Assembly (NCBI RefSeq): GCF_002911665.1
Contig: NZ_MTBP01000001.1
Location: 930,001-994,000, forward strand
Length of the DNA: 64,000 bases
Source of the DNA: Actinomadura rubteroloni
GTDB lineage: Bacteria > Actinomycetota > Actinomycetes > Streptosporangiales > Streptosporangiaceae
Reading direction: 5' to 3'
The position numbers were made by a program, and so were the translations under genes. How positions within the stretch are numbered: the first letter of the stretch is position 1; each line of letters opens with the position of its first letter. Under the pieces are notes generated by a model that was not told where the DNA came from, ran no database searches, and was given only the letters and a program-made list of their open reading frames with translations. Shown one piece after another: positions 25,313 to 33,119 of the stretch.

Positions 25313-26548
25313 GTGAGAACCCGACGTGCGCGACTTCGGCCACCGGTTCGCGTCGCCCTGGCCCTGGGCGCCGCCGGCCTGCTCGGCGGGGGCGCGGTCG
25401 CCGCCGTCCCGGCCGACGCCGACACCGTGCCGGTCCCGTCCGCCGACCCGTTCTACCGTCCGCCGTCCCCGCTGCCCCCGGGCGCGTCGGGCGACATCGT
25501 GCGGTCCAGGCCGGCCGCCTATCCGTTGTCGTCCGAGGTGGCTTCGACGCAGGTGCTCTACCGGACCCAGAACGCGACGGGGAAGCACATCGCGGTGTCG
25601 GGGACGGTGCTCGTCCCCAAGACGGCGTGGTCGGGGAAGGGGCAGCGGCCGCTGGTGTCCTACGCGGTCGGCACCAGGGGGCTCGGGGACTCCTGCGCCC
25701 CCTCCTACTCCCTCAGCCGGGGCCTGGACTACGAACAGCTCGCCATCAACGACCTGCTCAACAAGGGCTGGGCCGTCGCCGTCACCGACATGGAGGGCCT
25801 GGGCACGCCCGGCGTCCACACGTATGTCGTCGGCCGGTCCGAGGGCCGCGCCGTGCTGGACATGGCCCGCGCCGCGGAACGCCTGCCCGGCACCGGCCTG
25901 AACGCCGCGACGCCCGTCGGGATCCTCGGCTACTCCCAGGGCGGCGGCTCGGCCGGCTGGGCCGCGCAACTGGCGGCGACCTACGCCCCCGACCTCGACC
26001 TCAAAGGCGTTTCGGCCAGCGGGGTCATCTCCGACATGGTCGCCGTGGGGGCCTTCGAAGAAGGCGGCCTGTTCGTGGGCTCGGCCCTCATGGCGGCCCT
26101 CGGCTTCGACGCCGCCTACCCCGAGCTGAAGCTCGACTCCTACCTCAACGCCGACGGCCGCAGGATGAAGGAACGCTACTCGGGGCTCTGCTTCGTCAGC
26201 GTGGATCTCGGGCCCGCCGCGTTCGACACCGCGTTCCGCCGGTTCAGCGACTTCACCACCCGCGACCTCATGCACGACCCCGCGTGGCTCGCCCGGTTCG
26301 CCGAGAACAAGCTCGGGGCCGTCAAGCCGTCCGTCCCGGTCTTCCAGGGCCACGCGCTCTTCGACGAGGTGCTGCCGCTCGGCCAGGCCGACGCCGTCCA
26401 CAAGGACTGGTGCAAGCTCGGCGCGAATCTGACCTGGAAGGTCTACCCCCTCGCCGAGCACCTTCTCGGCGCCGTCCAGTCCTACCCGGACGCCAGCAAC
26501 TTCCTGAACGACCGGTTCCAGGGCAAGCCCGTCACCGGCAACTGCTGA
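25313..26548 (+). CDS. Secretory lipase (LIP family), paralogue
   Basis: A 411-residue exported alpha/beta hydrolase. Signal: Arg-rich start then VALALGAAGLLGGGAVAAVPADA. The nucleophile elbow is GYSQGGGSAGWAAQLA with Ser208; the active-site region closely matches the lipase at 12963. A C-terminal His is in YPLAEHLLGA. Start GTG 25313 with GAGGAGCGAGGAACC a few nt upstream. Disulphide-capable cysteines recur (CAPSY, CFVS, CKLG, final C). Confidence 0.85.
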   Translation: MRTRRARLRPPVRVALALGAAGLLGGGAVAAVPADADTVPVPSADPFYRPPSPLPPGASGDIVRSRPAAYPLSSEVASTQVLYRTQNATGKHIAVSGTVLVPKTAWSGKGQRPLVSYAVGTRGLGDSCAPSYSLSRGLDYEQLAINDLLNKGWAVAVTDMEGLGTPGVHTYVVGRSEGRAVLDMARAAERLPGTGLNAATPVGILGYSQGGGSAGWAAQLAATYAPDLDLKGVSASGVISDMVAVGAFEEGGLFVGSALMAALGFDAAYPELKLDSYLNADGRRMKERYSGLCFVSVDLGPAAFDTAFRRFSDFTTRDLMHDPAWLARFAENKLGAVKPSVPVFQGHALFDEVLPLGQADAVHKDWCKLGANLTWKVYPLAEHLLGAVQSYPDASNFLNDRFQGKPVTGNC

Positions 26549-26598
26549 GGCGTCCGTCCGCCGCACCGGCCATTGACGGTCGATGTTCAACAAGTTAT

Positions 26599-26616
26599 AT
26601 ATGAATCATGTCATAT
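26599..26616. promoter_or_regulatory. Palindromic operator ATATGA-N6-TCATAT
   Basis: Perfect 6-bp arms (26599-26604 and 26611-26616) with spacer ATCATG, overlapping the annotated ATG of the FAD monooxygenase. PadR regulators bind short AT-rich inverted repeats with dyad symmetry; a PadR gene ends this operon, so this is its likely autoregulatory site. Confidence 0.55.
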
Positions 26617-28008
26617 GGAGAGAACGGTCGGGCGGTGGTGCTCGGCGCCGGGATCGCGGGGCTGCTGACCGCCCGGGTCCTGTCCGAGCACTACGACGAG
26701 GTCGTCGTGGTCGAACGCGACGAGCTTCCGGACCGTCCGGACCACCGGCGGTTCGTGCCCCAGTCGCATCACGCGCACGGCCTGCTCGGCTCGGGCCGTC
26801 AGGTGCTGATCAACCTGTTCCCCGGCTTCTCCGCGGAGATGGAGGCAGCCGGGGCGATCACCGCGGCGTCGAGCGGCCCGGAGATGGGCGATCGGTCGAT
26901 CTTCGTCGTCCGGGGCGGCACGACCATCCGGATCCCCATCTGGTGGACCGGCGGGTTCTGCGCCAGCCGCATCCTGATCGAGCACGCGGTCCGCGCCCGC
27001 GTCCGGGCGCTGCCGAACGTGACGGTGCGCGATCGGACGCCCGCCCTCGGGCTGGTCACCAGCGCGTCCCGGCGCCTGGTCACCGGTGTCCAGACGCCCG
27101 ACGGAGACCTGGGCGCCGACCTGGTCGTGGACGCGTCCGGCCGCCGCTCGCCCCTGCCGGAATGGCTGGAGAAGATCGGGTACCGGCCCCCGCCGGAGTC
27201 GGTGGTCCACTCCGACGTGCGGTACGCCAGCCTGCTCGCCGAACCGGACTCGGACTTCGCTCCCGAATGGCTGATCGTCCTCGGCGCGCAGGCCGCCGCC
27301 GGCCTGTCCGTCGGCGGCGTCGTCCTCAGCATCGAGAACGGCCTGCTGCACATCTCGCTGGGCACGACCGGCGGGCAGGCGCCCATTCCCACCGACATCG
27401 ACGGGCTGCGCGCCTTCGCCGACCGGACGACCGCACCGGTCACGGCCGAAGCGCTCCGCCGCTCGACGCCCCTCGGCCCGGTCCGGACGTTCCACATCCG
27501 CAAGAACGTCCGCCGCTACTACGACCGGATGATCGAGATGCCGGCCGGTCTCGTCGCGCTCGGCGACGCTGCCAGCGCGTCCAACCCGGTCTACGGCCAG
27601 GGGATGAGCGTGGCCGCCCTGTCGGCGGTCGCCCTCGGCCGGCTGCTCACCGCCGAGGGCGGTGCGCTGCGGACGGGGTTCGAGCGGCGCGCGGCGCGGG
27701 CCGTCGCCGCCACCTCGTCCGGAGCCTGGCGCCTGGCCCTCGGGGAGGACCTGCGCTACGGCTGCCGCACCGAAGGCGTCCGGACGCCCCTGTCGGTCCG
27801 CTTCGACGCGGGCTACCGCGACCGGCTGGAGCGGGCGGCGGCACTGGATCCGGAGGTGGCGATGGCCTTCAACGACGTCCTCAATCTCCAGCGGCCGTTG
27901 TCGTCGCTCGGCTCCCCGCGCATCGCCCGGCGGGTGCTGCGGCCCTTGCGCGATCGCAATCCCGCCGTGCTGTCCGAGACCGTCCTCGCCGTGCTCGGCC
28001 TTTCCTGA
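26608..28008 (+). CDS. FAD-dependent monooxygenase/halogenase-like protein
   Basis: A 466-residue flavoprotein with a PHBH-like FAD-binding fold: AVVLGAGIAGLLTARVLSEHYDEVVVVERD (GxGxxG and ribose-binding acid), the internal GADLVVDASGRRSPLPEW (DG-type motif), and GLVALGDAASASNPVYGQGMSVAALSA (GD motif). It hydroxylates or epoxidises an aromatic or polyene substrate. ATG 26608 lies in the operator with no clear SD; GTG 26635, right at the FAD strand and 11 nt after GGAGAG, is a good alternative start. Followed by an epoxide-hydrolase-like gene and PadR. Confidence 0.85.
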   Translation: MSYGENGRAVVLGAGIAGLLTARVLSEHYDEVVVVERDELPDRPDHRRFVPQSHHAHGLLGSGRQVLINLFPGFSAEMEAAGAITAASSGPEMGDRSIFVVRGGTTIRIPIWWTGGFCASRILIEHAVRARVRALPNVTVRDRTPALGLVTSASRRLVTGVQTPDGDLGADLVVDASGRRSPLPEWLEKIGYRPPPESVVHSDVRYASLLAEPDSDFAPEWLIVLGAQAAAGLSVGGVVLSIENGLLHISLGTTGGQAPIPTDIDGLRAFADRTTAPVTAEALRRSTPLGPVRTFHIRKNVRRYYDRMIEMPAGLVALGDAASASNPVYGQGMSVAALSAVALGRLLTAEGGALRTGFERRAARAVAATSSGAWRLALGEDLRYGCRTEGVRTPLSVRFDAGYRDRLERAAALDPEVAMAFNDVLNLQRPLSSLGSPRIARRVLRPLRDRNPAVLSETVLAVLGLS

Positions 28009-28024
28009 ACGAGGAGCGCCCCCC

Positions 28025-28912
28025 ATGTTCCTGCCGCAATTCGTGGACGCCGACGACGTCCTGCTCCACGTCGAGGCCGACGGCCCCGAAGACGGCCCGC
28101 CCGTCCTTTTCCTGCACGGCTGGCCCGACCTTTGGTTCACCTTCGAGCAGCAGATGAACGCGCTCGTCGAACAGGGTTACCGGGTGCTCGCGCCGGACCA
28201 GCGCGGATACGGCCTGTCGTCCAAGCCCGCCGCGGTCTCCGATTACGCGATGCCCAAGCTGATCGGCGATATCGTCCTGCTCATCGAGCGCCAGGAGCTG
28301 GGGCCGGTCCATCTCGTCGGGCACGACTGGGGCGGCGCGGTCGCGTGGGCGCTGGCGATCGAGCGGCCCGACCTGGTGCGTTCGCTCACCATCGTCAACT
28401 GCCCGCATCCGCAGGTGTTCGCCGAAGCGCTGACGCGCAAGCCGTCGCAGATGCTGCGGAGCTGGTACATGATCGCGTTCCAGATTCCCGGCCTGGCGGA
28501 GGCGGTGCTCGGCGCCCGCGACGGCGCGTTCCTCGCGTCGATGCTCAAACACGGTGCACGCCTCAGCGACGCCGACCTGAAACGGCACCGCGCCGTCTGG
28601 CGCCATCCGGGAACCATCCAGCGGCCCCTGATGTGGTACCGCGCGATGTTCCGGACGATGCTGCCGTCGATCCGCGCGGGACGCGCGCTGCCCGACATGA
28701 CGGTGCGCGTGCCGACCCAGATCATCTGGGGACGCCGGGACGGCGTACTCGGCCGGCACCTCGCCGAACCGAGCGCCGCGATGTGCGAAGAGTCCGAACT
28801 GCACTGGCTCGACACCCGGCACTGGCCCCATCGCGAAGAGCCCCTGCGCGTGACCGAACTTCTCACGTCCTGGTGCGCGCGGCATGCCGAGGAGTCTGAC
28901 GCGAGCCATTGA
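28025..28912 (+). CDS. Alpha/beta hydrolase, epoxide-hydrolase type
   Basis: A 295-residue alpha/beta hydrolase. Oxyanion motif HGWPDLWFTF; nucleophile elbow GHDWGGAVAWALA, where the central residue is Asp as in epoxide hydrolases and haloalkane dehalogenases; acid and His near the end (IIWGRRDGVLG, DTRHWPHREEP). ATG 28025, with GAGGAG 10 nt upstream; 16 nt after the monooxygenase. The pair could make and open an epoxide. Substrate unknown. Confidence 0.85.
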   Translation: MFLPQFVDADDVLLHVEADGPEDGPPVLFLHGWPDLWFTFEQQMNALVEQGYRVLAPDQRGYGLSSKPAAVSDYAMPKLIGDIVLLIERQELGPVHLVGHDWGGAVAWALAIERPDLVRSLTIVNCPHPQVFAEALTRKPSQMLRSWYMIAFQIPGLAEAVLGARDGAFLASMLKHGARLSDADLKRHRAVWRHPGTIQRPLMWYRAMFRTMLPSIRAGRALPDMTVRVPTQIIWGRRDGVLGRHLAEPSAAMCEESELHWLDTRHWPHREEPLRVTELLTSWCARHAEESDASH

Positions 28913-28943
28913 TATCCTTCCCGCATCCGCCGGAAGGAGTTCC

Positions 28944-29519
28944 ATGCTCAAATTCGCCCTGCTCGGCTTTCTGTTGCGGCAATCGATGACGGGATATGAC
29001 CTGGCCGCGGTGATCCGAAACAGCATCAATTTCGTCTGGCCCGCCCAGCTCAGTCAGATCTACCGCACTTTGGGGCAGCTCGAGGACGACGGCCTGGTCG
29101 TGTCCGAGGTGATTCCGCAGCAGGGCCGGCCCGATCGCCGCGTCTATTCGGCCACCGACGCCGGACGGCAGGCGTTCGAGTCATGGGTCGGTGAACTGGT
29201 GACCGAACTGGACCCGATCCGCGTGCCGTTCCTCGTCCGGTTCTTCTTCGGCGGCACCCGGCCGCCGCAGGACCTCGTGACCCAGCTCCGGGTGATGCGC
29301 GATCTGCACGTCAAGGCCCGGGACCAGCTCGCCGAAGAGCTTCCCGGATACATCACCAATTTCGCTGCGAGCACCAACGCCACCGAACTCGACCCGCTGA
29401 TCTGGGACTCGGTGCGCCGGGCCGGCGAGATGGTCGCGCAAACGTGGGTGGACTGGGTGGACGAAACCATCGAACGGCTGGAACAAGCCGCCGAGAAGTC
29501 TCCGCCGACGGACGGTTGA
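28944..29519 (+). CDS. PadR family transcriptional regulator
   Basis: A 191-residue PadR/Vir-type repressor: winged-helix domain (LKFALLGFLLRQSMTGYDLAAVIRNS, then QIYRTLGQLEDDGLVVSEV and RRVYSATDAGRQAFESWV) and a C-terminal helical domain. ATG 28944 with GGAAGGAG spaced 5 nt. Third gene of the monooxygenase-hydrolase-PadR operon, 31 nt downstream of the hydrolase. Probably represses via the palindrome at 26599-26616 and is relieved by a phenolic or polyketide-like ligand, by family analogy. Confidence 0.9.
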   Translation: MLKFALLGFLLRQSMTGYDLAAVIRNSINFVWPAQLSQIYRTLGQLEDDGLVVSEVIPQQGRPDRRVYSATDAGRQAFESWVGELVTELDPIRVPFLVRFFFGGTRPPQDLVTQLRVMRDLHVKARDQLAEELPGYITNFAASTNATELDPLIWDSVRRAGEMVAQTWVDWVDETIERLEQAAEKSPPTDG

Positions 29520-29545
29520 CCCGGCCCGCCCCGGTTAGATAGACA
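29516..29545 (+). promoter_or_regulatory. Sigma-70-like promoter
   Basis: TTGACC (29516-29521) and TAGACA (29540-29545), spaced 18 nt, ahead of the gene at 29579. A CGTTC-N3-GAACG inverted repeat follows at 29550-29562 and may be an operator in the 5' leader. GAGGAGAGG is the SD. Confidence 0.55.
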
Positions 29546-29578
29546 TGATCGTTCTCTGAACGAAGAGGAGAGGGAATC

Positions 29579-29959
29579 ATGGAATTGAAGCCGGTGGCGC
29601 TGTACCGGGAGATGTACCAGGGCGAGCGCGAGGATCTGCCGTCGATCCAGAACGCGGCCGCCAGGATCGTCGAGCCGGACCGGGAGCGGATCCTGGACTA
29701 TATGCGCAAGGCCCGGCAGGGCTTCGACGTGATGGAATCGGTGCCCAACCTGTTCCGGTCCGGCGAGTACATTCCGGGCGGCCCGTCGCTCAGCACCGAT
29801 GGAATCTGGGTGTGGCGCACTGACAGCCTGGTGTACTTGACGGCCCGTCCGCTCGTCCTTCCCGCCCTTTTCGTCGAGGACGTCCGGGACCGCGACTACG
29901 TCCCCGCCGACGTCGAATGGACCGACGAGCTGGGCGCCGCGATCCGGCGCTGGTGGTGA
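29579..29959 (+). CDS. Hypothetical protein upstream of HEAT-repeat genes
   Basis: A 126-residue soluble acidic protein with aromatic/strand-rich segments (GIWVWRTDSLVYLTARPLVLPALFVEDV) and a final short Trp pair. I do not recognise it. It has its own promoter and SD (GAGGAGAGG), and overlaps the start of the giant HEAT-repeat gene by 7 nt, so the two are co-translated. The small single-domain form, acidity and partner recall immunity proteins, but this is a guess. Confidence 0.6.
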   Translation: MELKPVALYREMYQGEREDLPSIQNAAARIVEPDRERILDYMRKARQGFDVMESVPNLFRSGEYIPGGPSLSTDGIWVWRTDSLVYLTARPLVLPALFVEDVRDRDYVPADVEWTDELGAAIRRWW

Positions 29960-32553
29960 ACGCCTGGGCCGACGCACTGCGGGAGCTCGATGACCCCGAG
30001 TCCGCGCGGCGCGCGAAGGCCGCCGTGCGCCTTCGCGATGCGACCGGGCACGCCGCCGACGTGATTCCGCCGCTGCTCGCCAGGTTCGACGCCGAGCCCG
30101 ACCCCGGCGTCGCCGACCTGCTCGGCGAGACCCTCGGCGCCCTCGCCCCGCACGACCCGCAGCGCCGTCTTGACGTGACGATCTGGCTGCGGAGCGGTCA
30201 CGTGCGGGAGGCGGCGAGGGCCGACCACGCCCTGGACGGCGACCGCGACGGACGCCTGGCCCTGGCCCGCTCCCTGCTGCACCACGCGGACGCCGAGCAC
30301 CGGCTGGGCGGGTTGCTGGTCGCGGCGCGGGTGATGTCCCGGTGGCGGTCGGCCGTCCCGGAACTCCTGCCCGCCGTCGCCGGGTTCGCCGACGACCCAT
30401 CCGCGGAGCACCGGATCCTGGCGTTGCGGATCCTGGACATGTGCGGCCCCGCCGCCCGTCCGTGGGCCGACCTGGCCGCCGCGCATCTCACCGCGGACCG
30501 CGAACCGGACGGCGTCGCCCGGCGGTACGCCCTCATGGCGCTGAGCCGGATGGGCGACGAGCGCGCCGTGCCGCCGCTGGCGGACCTGCTCGCCGCCGGT
30601 CACGACGGGTTCCTCATCGACCTGCCCGACGGCGAGCGCGGCCGGGAGGCCAACGAACCCAACATCGCCGAGGCGCTGGCCCCCTTTGCCGCGCACACCG
30701 CCGTACTCCTGGACCCGCTGCTGGCCCGCGTCCGGGCGACCCCGCCGACGGAGCGCGCCGGCTACTACAAGATCATCAACCGGTGGCAGGACGACGGCGC
30801 CGACGTGGCCGCGCGAATCCTGCGGCTCCTCGATGACGACGACCCGCTGGCGGCCGTCGAGGACCTCATCTGGGTGCGGACGGGAACGCTCGCCCCCCGC
30901 CACAAGGAACGGCTCGAAGAACGGCTCCGCCTGCCCGAGCACGTGAAGGACGGCACCCTTCTCGACCCGTTCGACTTCCTGCGGATCACCGGCGACGCGG
31001 CCCCCCTGCGGAGGATGATCGGACCGTCGGACTGGAGCGGGTTCCCCCGGCAGCGTTCCGAGGTCAAGGCGCGGAACATGATCAACGCCTGCATCGCGTT
31101 GGGGCCTGCGCTCGCCGACCGGTTCGCCGACTCGGCGCGCGACGCGTTCCGCGCCGCGCTTCGCGGAGAGACCAGGCCTCCGTTCACCGAGCCCGCCGAC
31201 CCCGTGTGGCTGGCCCGCGCACTGTGGAAGCTCACTGGGAATCAGGGGGAGATCATCGACCCCTTGACCCGGCTCGCCGAGAAGTCCGGCCACCGAGATT
31301 TCGACCCCGAGCCGCTGCTTTTGATCGCGGCGGCTTGGGGAAAGGGCCGTCCGATGCATGGATATTACACAGGGCAACTGTCGCGGGGAGCGTCCACGTG
31401 CATCAGAAAGGGGAATCACCGCGACGCCCTGCGCTTTCTGCAAGCTCTCTGGGACAACATCGGCACGCCTTATTACGACGACCTCACGCTTCTGATGGCC
31501 GGCCTGCTGCGTATCTGCCCGCCCGCGAGCAGCCGTCCGCCGAACATCCTCGCGGCCCTGGAACTCCTCGCCGGCATCGCCGCCGCCGACCCCCGGGCGA
31601 TCGCGCCGGCCTACCCCTTCTTGCAGGCCGCGACCGACGCCGACGAACGCCCCCGGACCCGCTGGTACTTCTGCCCGCCGCGCACCCCGCAATGGCGCGC
31701 GGTCCTGGACGACGACGCCCTCCGCGCCGCGGCCGGAACGATTCCGCGCCCGCTCACGGACAAGGAATGGCGGCGGATCCACCGGATCTGCTTCGTCAGT
31801 TTCTTCGATGTCCGCGGGGAGCGCATGGAGGGCCCGGAAAAGCTCCTGGAACTCTGGGATCCGGACCGGGTGCGGCATTTCCTGTACGACGTCGAGCGGA
31901 TCACGGTGGAGGAGATGCGCCGCGAATGCGGAGGCTCCCTCGTGTACTTCCGCCCGCGGACGGCGGCGGTGCTCCTCCCCTTCCTGGTCGAAGCCGCTCT
32001 CGATCCGGCCGCACCTGCCCGCTCGTCGGTGCTGCAAACGATCGAGTACATCGTCATGATGGCGCACAGGTCGGAGAAGCAGGGCAACCACGTGACCCGC
32101 CCGATGGAGCCCGACGCGGACTGGGACGACGCCTTCGACAATGCGATGACGGACCTGATCCCGCTCCTTGACGACGACGCCCACGCCGACGACGCGGTCA
32201 CGATCCTGTCCTACGCCGTCCACCGCACCTCCGCCGACAGGGCGGACGGACTCCTCAGACGCCTCTTGGCGCGAGACCCGGTCCTGGGCGCCGTCTCCAA
32301 GGACGACCTGGTGCGGGTGATCGGTGAGCTGGCGGCGAACGCCGAGGTGTGGCGCGAAGATGCGGTGGATTGGCTCCGCGAACTCGTGGAACGCACCCCG
32401 GACCCGGAACCGGACTTCGTGATGGATCGGGAAGCCTGGAACGCATGGTGCGATCGGAATTACGCCAGGAAAAAGCCCGACTCCGTCCCCCTCACACTGC
32501 CGACCGTGACCGCGCTGCGGAAAACGCTGCCCGAACTCGCCGACCCGCACTGA
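29953..32553 (+). CDS. Giant HEAT-repeat protein, paralogue 1
   Basis: An 866-residue all-alpha protein of repeating helical pairs. The shared core begins near the N-terminus (MSRWRSAVPELLPAV at about residue 128, RILALRILDMCGPAARPWADLA next). Its C-terminal part (from LLPFLVEAA at about residue 677 to the end) is the module that is N-terminal in the paralogue at 33119. GTG start at 29953 (GTG 29956 is a neighbour) overlaps the previous gene. No catalytic motif visible. Likely a scaffold or immunity/adaptor. Divergence from typical HEAT proteins is mainly size. Confidence 0.75.
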   Translation: MVNAWADALRELDDPESARRAKAAVRLRDATGHAADVIPPLLARFDAEPDPGVADLLGETLGALAPHDPQRRLDVTIWLRSGHVREAARADHALDGDRDGRLALARSLLHHADAEHRLGGLLVAARVMSRWRSAVPELLPAVAGFADDPSAEHRILALRILDMCGPAARPWADLAAAHLTADREPDGVARRYALMALSRMGDERAVPPLADLLAAGHDGFLIDLPDGERGREANEPNIAEALAPFAAHTAVLLDPLLARVRATPPTERAGYYKIINRWQDDGADVAARILRLLDDDDPLAAVEDLIWVRTGTLAPRHKERLEERLRLPEHVKDGTLLDPFDFLRITGDAAPLRRMIGPSDWSGFPRQRSEVKARNMINACIALGPALADRFADSARDAFRAALRGETRPPFTEPADPVWLARALWKLTGNQGEIIDPLTRLAEKSGHRDFDPEPLLLIAAAWGKGRPMHGYYTGQLSRGASTCIRKGNHRDALRFLQALWDNIGTPYYDDLTLLMAGLLRICPPASSRPPNILAALELLAGIAAADPRAIAPAYPFLQAATDADERPRTRWYFCPPRTPQWRAVLDDDALRAAAGTIPRPLTDKEWRRIHRICFVSFFDVRGERMEGPEKLLELWDPDRVRHFLYDVERITVEEMRRECGGSLVYFRPRTAAVLLPFLVEAALDPAAPARSSVLQTIEYIVMMAHRSEKQGNHVTRPMEPDADWDDAFDNAMTDLIPLLDDDAHADDAVTILSYAVHRTSADRADGLLRRLLARDPVLGAVSKDDLVRVIGELAANAEVWREDAVDWLRELVERTPDPEPDFVMDREAWNAWCDRNYARKKPDSVPLTLPTVTALRKTLPELADPH

Positions 32554-32567
32554 GCGCGTCAGCGCGA

Positions 32568-33119
32568 ATGACTATTGGACTGATGATGCAGCCTCATTCG
32601 ACGCCCCCGGTCGTGTCTCCCGGCCGTCTGGTCGCCGCGTTCTTCGGCGGCGGTGCCGCCGCCGGCGCCGTCGCGGCCCTGTTCGCCCTCGCAGCCCGGT
32701 TCGCGATCGAGGCGACCGGCGCGGTCCTGGTGCCGAGCGCCGTGCACCTGATCGCGGCGGTCGTGATCGGGGCGGTCATGGCCGTGGCCTTCGTGGTCGC
32801 GAAGGCGCGGGGCCCCGTCGCGCCCGTCGCGGCGGCGGCCGGAGCACTGATCGCCGAACGCGCGGGCTGGCTGGCGGTCGAACACCTCACCGGGTTCACC
32901 GGCCGGGACATCACGATCTCGCTGCACCTGTCGATGAGCGACCACGACCGCTACACCATGCTGAGCTGGGCGTCCGCCCTGCTCACCGCGCTCGTGGCCG
33001 GCGGCCTGACCGCGGCCTTCGCCCTGCGCGGGCCCACCCGGGTACGGCCCGCGTACCCCGTCCCGCAGCAGCCGGGACCCTACAACGGGCGCCCGCCCGG
33101 CCAGAGCTGGGGCGCGTGA
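32568..33119 (+). CDS. Membrane protein, hypothetical
   Basis: A 183-residue integral membrane protein: about four hydrophobic segments (AAFFGGGAAAGAVAALFALAA; LIAAVVIGAVMAVAFVVA; PVAAAAGALIAE; MLSWASALLTALVAGGL) and a C-terminal Pro-rich tail (VPQQPGPYNGRPPGQ). ATGs at 32568, 32583 and 32586 are all possible. Its stop TGA overlaps the ATG of the next HEAT gene by one base, so it is coupled to it. No family recognised. Confidence 0.65.
   Translation: MTIGLMMQPHSTPPVVSPGRLVAAFFGGGAAAGAVAALFALAARFAIEATGAVLVPSAVHLIAAVVIGAVMAVAFVVAKARGPVAPVAAAAGALIAERAGWLAVEHLTGFTGRDITISLHLSMSDHDRYTMLSWASALLTALVAGGLTAAFALRGPTRVRPAYPVPQQPGPYNGRPPGQSWGA

Noticed and set aside
29896-32550. An 884-codon open frame on the - strand
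   Set aside because: Antisense to the HEAT gene, which has better codon bias and a homologue next to it.
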